Position numbers and translations under genes: made by a program
Part shown: positions 61,369 to 64,000 of the stretch, piece after piece
Position numbering within the stretch: position 1 is the stretch's first letter
How the letters are laid out: every line of letters starts with the position of its first letter
Origin: Streptomyces roseicoloratus
GTDB taxonomy: Bacteria > Actinomycetota > Actinomycetes > Streptomycetales > Streptomycetaceae
DNA: 64,000 nt
Direction of reading: 5' to 3'
Assembly: GCF_004117935.1 (NCBI RefSeq)
Contig: NZ_SDOY01000140.1
Location: 62,001 to 126,000, forward strand
Notes under the pieces: model-generated
What the model saw: the letters and a program-made list of their open reading frames with translations, nothing else
What the model was told of the DNA's origin: nothing
Databases searched by the model: none

Positions 61369-62694
61369 ATGTCAACGGACGTTGCGGAGGCGGAGGTCCG
61401 GTCCGGCGCGTCCCGGCCGCTCTCGGGCGGCCTGCTGCGCCTGGCCACCTGCGGGTCGGTCGACGACGGCAAGTCCACGCTGGTCGGACGGCTCCTGTAC
61501 GACACCAAGTCGGTGCTCGCCGACCAGATGGAGGCCATCGAGGAGGCGTCCCGGCGGCGCGGGCAGGACGGCCCCGACCTGGCGCTGCTCACCGACGGCC
61601 TGCGGTCCGAGCGCGAGCAGGGCATCACGATCGACGTGGCCTACCGCTACTTCGCGACGCCCCGGCGGCGGTTCATCCTCGCGGACACCCCCGGTCACGT
61701 GCAGTACACCCGCAACATGGTGACCGGTGCCTCCACCGCCGACCTCGCCGTGATCCTGGTCGACGCGCGCAACGGCATCGTGGACCAGACGATGCGGCAC
61801 TGCGCCGTCACGGCCCTGCTGCGCGTCCCGCACGTCGTCCTCGCGGTGAACAAGATGGACGCCGTCGGCTACGAGGAGTCCGTCTTCACCGCCATCGCGG
61901 ACGAGTTCACCGCCCGGGCCCGTGCGCTCGGCATCGACGGCGTCGTCGCCATCCCGATGTCGGCGCTGGCCGGGGACAACGTGGTCACGCCGTCGGCCGC
62001 GATGGACTGGTACGACGGCGAGACGCTGCTGTCCCACCTGGAGAACGTGCGGGTCGGCGCGGAACCGGCGCGGATGCCGCTGCGGCTGCCCGTGCAGTAC
62101 GTGATCCGGCAGCCCTCCGGCGACCGGCAGGCGGTGGAGCGCTGGGCGGCCGGACAGCTGGCCTCCGGGCGGCTCGCGGTCGGCGACCGCGTCGTCGTGC
62201 AGCCGGCCGGCACGGCCAGCACGGTCGTCGAGCTCAGTGTGCTCGGCAGGAGTGCCGACGCCGCCTGGGCGCCGCAGTCGGTCGCGGTCCGCCTCGCCGA
62301 CGACCTCGACGTCGCCAGGGGTGCCCTGCTCACGGCCGGCTCCGCCCCCGATCCGGTACGGCGGCTCACCGCCACCGTCTGCCACCTCGACCCGCGCCCG
62401 CTGCGTCCTCGGCAGCGCGTGCTGCTCAAGCACACCACCAGGACCGTGCCGGCCGTGGTCGAGGAGATCGCGTACCGCACGGACGTCGCCGTCGCCGGCC
62501 GGCTGCCGTGCGAGGACGGCCTGTCCGCCAATGACATCGGCGGCGTGCGGATCCTCACCGCCGAGCCGCTCGTCCTCGACGACTACGCCGACAACCGGCG
62601 CACCGGATCGTTCCTGCTGATCGACCCGCAGGACGGGGCGACGCTCAGCGCCGGCATGGTCGACGCGAGGCCGGAGCGGCCGTCCCGCTCGTGA
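61369..62694 (+). CDS. cysN: Sulfate adenylyltransferase subunit 1 (GTPase)
   Basis: A 441-residue elongation-factor-like GTPase: P-loop CGSVDDGKSTLVGRLLYDT, switch region REQGITIDVAYRYF, DTPGHVQYTRNMVTG and NKMDAVGY. GTP hydrolysis drives sulfate adenylation by CysD. ATG 61369 lies 2 nt past the cysD stop, with AGAAGGG upstream. CysC is a separate gene here, unlike the CysNC fusions of some bacteria. Confidence 0.95.
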   Translation: MSTDVAEAEVRSGASRPLSGGLLRLATCGSVDDGKSTLVGRLLYDTKSVLADQMEAIEEASRRRGQDGPDLALLTDGLRSEREQGITIDVAYRYFATPRRRFILADTPGHVQYTRNMVTGASTADLAVILVDARNGIVDQTMRHCAVTALLRVPHVVLAVNKMDAVGYEESVFTAIADEFTARARALGIDGVVAIPMSALAGDNVVTPSAAMDWYDGETLLSHLENVRVGAEPARMPLRLPVQYVIRQPSGDRQAVERWAAGQLASGRLAVGDRVVVQPAGTASTVVELSVLGRSADAAWAPQSVAVRLADDLDVARGALLTAGSAPDPVRRLTATVCHLDPRPLRPRQRVLLKHTTRTVPAVVEEIAYRTDVAVAGRLPCEDGLSANDIGGVRILTAEPLVLDDYADNRRTGSFLLIDPQDGATLSAGMVDARPERPSRS

Positions 62695-62784
62695 CCCACC
62701 CGCGCGGGTGGCCCGCCGGGCCGGCCGGGCCACCCCGTCAGTGCCACCGCACCCGTGATCAACCGCCGAAAGGTGAACCACGCC

Positions 62785-63993
62785 ATGAGTACGAACGCGG
62801 ACGCCACTTCCCCTCAGGAGCACGTCGCCCACGCCGAACGCTGGGGCGCGCACAACTACCACCCGCTGCCCGTGGTGCTCAGCCACGGGGAGGGCGCCTG
62901 GGTGACCGGGCTCGACGGCCGGCGCTACCTGGACTTCGTCGCCGGGTACTCCGCGCTCAACTTCGGCCACCGGCACCCCGAGATCGTCGCCGCGGCCAAG
63001 GTGCAGCTCGACCGGCTGACGCTGACCGGCCGGTCGTTCCACAACGACCAGTTCGGCCTGTTCTGCCGTGAACTGACCGAGCTGACCGGCACCGAGATGG
63101 TGCTGCCCGCCAACACCGGTGCCGAGGCGGTCGAGTCGGCCGTGAAGGTGGCCAGGAAGTGGGCGTACCAGGTGAAGGGCGTGCCGGACGGCACCGCCGA
63201 GATCGTGGTCGCGGGGGCGAACTTCCACGGCCGGACCACGACGATGGTCTCGCTCTCCACGGACGCGGCCGCCCGCAAGGAGTTCGGCCCGTTCACGCCC
63301 GGTTTCCGGGTCGTGCCGTACGGGGACGTCGACGCGTTGCGCGCGGCGGTCGGCGAGCACACGGCGGCGGTCCTCCTGGAGCCCGTCCAGGGCGAGGCGG
63401 GCGTGGTCGTCCCGCCGAAGGGCTACTTCGCCGAGGTGCGTCAGCTGTGCGACGACACCGCCACGCTGTTCGTCGCCGACGAGGTGCAGTGCGGTCTGGC
63501 CCGTACCGGCGCGACGCTGGCGCTCGACCACGAGGGCGTCCGCGCGGACCTGTACGCCCTGGGCAAGTCGCTGGGCGGCGGTCTCCTTCCGGTGTCCGCG
63601 GTCATCGGCCGGGCCGATGTCCTCGGCGTGCTGAAGCCGGGCGAGCACGGCTCGACCTTCGGCGGCAACCCGCTGGCGGCGGCGGTCGGCCGAGCGGTGG
63701 TGAGGCTGCTGGCGACCGGCGAGTTCCAGGAGCGGTCCCGGGAGCTGGGCGCGCATCTGCACGCGCGGCTGGGCGAGCTGGACAGCGTCGCCGAGGTAAA
63801 CGGCCGCGGGCTGTGGGCCGGCGTGGAGATCGCGGAGGGCCGTCCGATGGGCCGGCCGGTGTCCGAGGCGCTCCTCGAGCGCGGTCTGCTGGTGAAGGAG
63901 AACAGGTCGCACCTGCGGATCGCGCCGCCGCTGGTGATCACCCGGGAGGAGATCGACCGCGGCGTCGACGCCATCGCGGAGGTGCTGGGCTGA
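62785..63993 (+). CDS. Class III aminotransferase (LysJ/ornithine aminotransferase-like)
   Basis: A 402-residue PLP aminotransferase resembling RocD and LysJ. Marks are LDFVAGYSALNFGHRHPEI, LPANTGAEAVESAVKVARKW, GANFHGRTTTMVSLS, FVADEVQCGLARTG with the cofactor Asp, and the PLP-lysine in LYALGKSLGGG. It could aminate the carrier-bound aldehyde (as LysJ does) or the ketone made by the transketolase. ATG 62785 lies 90 bp past cysN, with GAAAGGTGA at a long spacing; a GTG at 62773 is possible. The gene ends 7 bp before the window edge, so the cluster may continue beyond it. Confidence 0.9.
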   Translation: MSTNADATSPQEHVAHAERWGAHNYHPLPVVLSHGEGAWVTGLDGRRYLDFVAGYSALNFGHRHPEIVAAAKVQLDRLTLTGRSFHNDQFGLFCRELTELTGTEMVLPANTGAEAVESAVKVARKWAYQVKGVPDGTAEIVVAGANFHGRTTTMVSLSTDAAARKEFGPFTPGFRVVPYGDVDALRAAVGEHTAAVLLEPVQGEAGVVVPPKGYFAEVRQLCDDTATLFVADEVQCGLARTGATLALDHEGVRADLYALGKSLGGGLLPVSAVIGRADVLGVLKPGEHGSTFGGNPLAAAVGRAVVRLLATGEFQERSRELGAHLHARLGELDSVAEVNGRGLWAGVEIAEGRPMGRPVSEALLERGLLVKENRSHLRIAPPLVITREEIDRGVDAIAEVLG

Positions 63994-64000
63994 GCCGTCG

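Overview
The window is about 72% GC by eye, with third codon positions almost always G or C, frequent GTG starts, 4-bp ATGA/GTGA gene overlaps and GGAGG-type ribosome binding sites. Together with SAV_2336-type and HdeD/DoxX/DUF350 neighbours, an iron box and a TTA codon in a regulator, this points to a Streptomyces (or very close actinomycete) chromosome. I support 52 protein genes; I saw no rRNA, tRNA, insertion sequence, prophage or CRISPR array.

Layout. (1) 1-7439, minus strand: a four-gene overlapping operon encoding an alpha/beta hydrolase, a caspase-like VMAP protein, a MoxR AAA+ ATPase and a vWA-NTPase-TPR protein that runs off the left edge. This is the vWA-MoxR-VMAP ternary biological conflict architecture. 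(2) 7737-14578: an opcA gene without zwf, an NADP oxidoreductase, DoxX, HdeD and DUF350 membrane proteins, a small secreted protein and a WGR/beta-propeller pair. (3) 14693-27480: an N-glycan utilisation locus with a ROK regulator, GH38 alpha-mannosidase, GH5 glycosidase, an ABC sugar importer, a LacI repressor with visible operators, and a secreted GH85 endo-beta-N-acetylglucosaminidase. (4) 27717-40829: a MarR-controlled acyl-CoA operon, a class V aminotransferase with an expanded Gly/Thr/Pro leader, an ABC exporter, an iron-box-controlled DUF2470 gene, pncB, FUSC, sortase and CsbD genes. (5) 40966-63993: a biosynthetic cluster.

The biosynthetic cluster combines an amino-group carrier protein (LysW-like, 59 aa) with LysX, LysY, LysZ and LysK homologues, a split transketolase, two aminotransferases, a sulfotransferase, a full PAPS supply set (CysC, CysD, CysN), two adjacent genes of unclear function, a single-module NRPS (C-A-PCP-TE), two acyl-CoA-dehydrogenase-like proteins, an amidinotransferase and a LuxR-type response regulator with a TTA codon. 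By analogy with the published vazabitide A and azinomycin B pathways, glutamate would be loaded on the carrier, reduced to the semialdehyde, extended by two carbons, aminated, sulfated and cyclised to an aziridine (1-azabicyclo[3.1.0]hexane) amino acid. The amidinotransferase would add a guanidine, which recalls ficellomycin. The pathway is inference from gene content; the gene families are read directly from the sequence.

The two systems most worth following up are the conflict operon at the left and the carrier-protein/aziridine cluster at the right. Odd features include an NRPS condensation motif with Arg in place of the catalytic His, a Walker A motif with Arg in place of Lys in the vWA-NTPase protein, and a CACCACCG repeat tract ending at the lysW start codon.
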